From Mesonia maritima (GTDB lineage: Bacteria > Bacteroidota > Bacteroidia > Flavobacteriales > Flavobacteriaceae), in the NCBI RefSeq assembly GCF_042433895.1, contig NZ_JBHLUA010000015.1:1-64000 (forward strand): a stretch of 64,000 nt of DNA, written 5' to 3'. A model generated the notes under the pieces. It saw only the letters and a list, made by a program, of their open reading frames with translations. It was not told the origin of the DNA and did no database searches. The position numbers and the translations under genes are program-made. Shown here piece after piece: positions 62,512-64,000 of this stretch (positions are counted from its first letter, which is position 1; the number at the start of each line of letters is the position of its first letter).

Positions 62512-64000
62512 ATGACAGAAGAAGTAAAATTGAAATTATTTAAAAAAATCATTTCTGAAAATGACATTGCGAAGGAACTTCGAAAAAGAAAAAAAGATCA
62601 CTTTACTGTCAGTATTCCCAAAAAAAATGTAGCAGAAATAGAAGAATATACTGAGAATGGATGGCTTTTAGATAAAGAATTTATTAATAAACAAAGATTC
62701 AAAAAGGAAAAAAGTCATGATATCTTATTTGAAGATAAAGTTTGGTCTTTATTTGCTTCTTTAGGATTTAAATTTATGAATCTAAATAGAAAGTTAGAAA
62801 TACCGTATGATAAGCATAATCCAAACCTTACTCAGCAAATAGATGTTTTAGCAAAAGACGAAGAATCAATTATCCTCCTTGAGTGTAAATCAACTAAGGA
62901 AAAAAATAAGAATGGGGATTTCAAAAAGGAGTTAGAAGCTTATAAAAGTAAAATGCACGGTATAAGGACTTCTTTACGGCAAATCTTTCCTGATGAAAAA
63001 CTTAAATTTCAATTTATTTTAGCAACTGAAAATTATTCCATATCTCATAATGACATGGAGCGGTTGAAAGGTATTAATGGAATTCATTTTGATGATGAAG
63101 CAATTAGTTACTATTATGAAATGTTAAAACAAATAGGTCTAGCCACACGATATCAACTTTTAGGCGGTATCTTTTATGGTCAAGAAATACCTGAAATGAA
63201 TAATGAAATTCCTGCCATTAAAGGAAAAATGGGAGGACATACTTATTACTCATTTTCCATTGAACCCGAAAAGCTTTTGAAAATAGGTTATGTTTTACAT
63301 AGAAATAAAGCTAATCTAAACATGATGCCCACCTATCAGCGTATTATAAAAAGAAATAGACTTAAATCTGTTCATAAGTTTGTAGATGATAAAAAAGGTT
63401 ATTTTCCTAATTCTATAATAATTAGTATTGATTCAGGCAATAAAAATGATTTAGAGTTTAAAAAAGCTAATACCCAGAGTGATTCAAGTATATCTAAAAT
63501 TGGCCTTCTTTACTTACCAAAAAAATATAGATCTGCTTTTATAATTGATGGACAACATAGACTTTATGGCTATGCCAATTCAATTTACAAAACTAGTAAC
63601 TCTATCCCTGTAGTTGCTTTTCTAAATTTGAATAGAACAGAACAGGTAAAACTATTTATGCAAATAAATGAAAACCAAAAAGCAGTTTCGAAAAACTTGA
63701 GAAATACTTTGAATGCTGATTTGTTATGGACATCAGATAACTATACTGAACAATTAACAGCTTTACGATCTAGAATTGCAATATTTTTAGGAGAAAGTAG
63801 AAATTCCGCTTTATATGATAAAATTTCAATAGGTGAAGATAACAAAATAATTACTCAGCAAGCTTTCGAGAATGCATTGAAGAAATGCAATTTTTTAGGA
63901 AAGGTTTCTAAGAATAGAATAGAGAGATTAGGTTCATTTTACAATGGAGATTTAGATGAATGTTATAATCGACTGTCTGAATTACTCAGATTTACATTTA
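62512..64000 (+). CDS. DGQHR-domain protein with N-terminal nuclease-like segment (runs off window)
   Basis: At least 496 aa, no stop before the window end. Residues about 100-130 read QQIDVLAKDEESIILLECKS, a PD-(D/E)XK-like Asp ... Glu-x-Lys. Residues about 320-420 hold the hallmark FIIDGQHRLYGYANS and VAFLNLNRTEQVKLFMQINENQKAV of the DGQHR/DndB-like family. DndB-type proteins regulate phosphorothioate DNA modification; stand-alone DGQHR proteins occur in defence islands. Linked by 2 nt to the methylase gene. Confidence 0.82.
   Translation, partial: MTEEVKLKLFKKIISENDIAKELRKRKKDHFTVSIPKKNVAEIEEYTENGWLLDKEFINKQRFKKEKSHDILFEDKVWSLFASLGFKFMNLNRKLEIPYDKHNPNLTQQIDVLAKDEESIILLECKSTKEKNKNGDFKKELEAYKSKMHGIRTSLRQIFPDEKLKFQFILATENYSISHNDMERLKGINGIHFDDEAISYYYEMLKQIGLATRYQLLGGIFYGQEIPEMNNEIPAIKGKMGGHTYYSFSIEPEKLLKIGYVLHRNKANLNMMPTYQRIIKRNRLKSVHKFVDDKKGYFPNSIIISIDSGNKNDLEFKKANTQSDSSISKIGLLYLPKKYRSAFIIDGQHRLYGYANSIYKTSNSIPVVAFLNLNRTEQVKLFMQINENQKAVSKNLRNTLNADLLWTSDNYTEQLTALRSRIAIFLGESRNSALYDKISIGEDNKIITQQAFENALKKCNFLGKVSKNRIERLGSFYNGDLDECYNRLSELLRFTF

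Noticed and set aside
1..64000. CRISPR array
   Set aside because: No series of identical direct repeats with regular unique spacers; the repeated palindromes at 1-16 kb are far longer and flank genes.

Overview
The window looks like the accessory genome of a marine- or soil-type Flavobacteriaceae bacterium. It is strongly AT-rich, its promoters follow the Bacteroidetes form (TTG, about 20 nt, TAnnTTTG), it has Cys-Ser-Asp-Asp surface lipoproteins, a MobC/relaxase module of Bacteroidetes type, and IS110/IS3/IS256/IS1182 debris. There is almost no housekeeping content. A run of 104 N (27891-27994) splits the window, so linkage across that point depends on scaffolding.

Region 1 (1-16.9 kb) is an integron-like gene cassette array. 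At least eight units lie in one orientation, each separated by a 135-200 bp imperfect palindrome. The bases just before each gene (GTTGT + 3-5 variable nt) are the reverse complement of the bases just after the same gene, and they differ from unit to unit. This is the mark of attC-type cassettes (R'' and R' reunited when the cassette is circular). Cargo: small unknowns, LysR + YeiH-type transporter, a lipoprotein, a membrane-fused GT51 transglycosylase, a HEAT protein, a TPR-PD-(D/E)XK nuclease, and a Kiwa (kwaA-kwaB) anti-phage pair. Two IS110 elements sit inside attC-like sites at the same position. One of them is itself split by an IS3 element and by a second IS110. No integron integrase is visible; if there is one, it should lie left of base 1.

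Region 2 (17-27.8 kb) holds a membrane protein related to a lipoprotein at 48.6 kb, a 959-aa PD-(D/E)XK protein that is a defence candidate, and a mobilisation module (relaxase, MobC, oriT candidate, excisionase-like HTH, two coiled-coil membrane proteins). An IS256 remnant and a GIY-YIG-like gene follow.

Region 3 (28-59.4 kb) is the most original part. Seven copies of an inverted-repeat operator (TACGT...ACGTATTG) each lie exactly 20 nt upstream of a -7 box of form NAnnTTTR. They precede: (i) an operon of giant proteins (979, 455, 2162 and 1763 aa); (ii) a lipoprotein/94-aa/patatin operon; (iii) a 244-aa membrane protein; (iv) the operon of a two-component system (NarL-type regulator and HisKA_3 kinase), probably autoregulated; (v) a RiPP-like operon (S41 peptidase, 70-aa precursor, peptide-arginase-like enzyme, HtrB-like acyltransferase); (vi) a 103-aa gene; and (vii) a gene-free stretch ending in a terminator, a candidate regulated small RNA. 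My reading is that one two-component system drives a surface-protein, phospholipase and lipopeptide programme. The suggested chemistry (Arg to Orn, then acylation) is inference.

Region 4 (59.7-64 kb) has a tyrosine integrase, a tRNA-3'-end-like attachment site with a terminator, then a Dam-family methylase and a DGQHR-domain protein that runs off the window, which look like a modification/defence pair.
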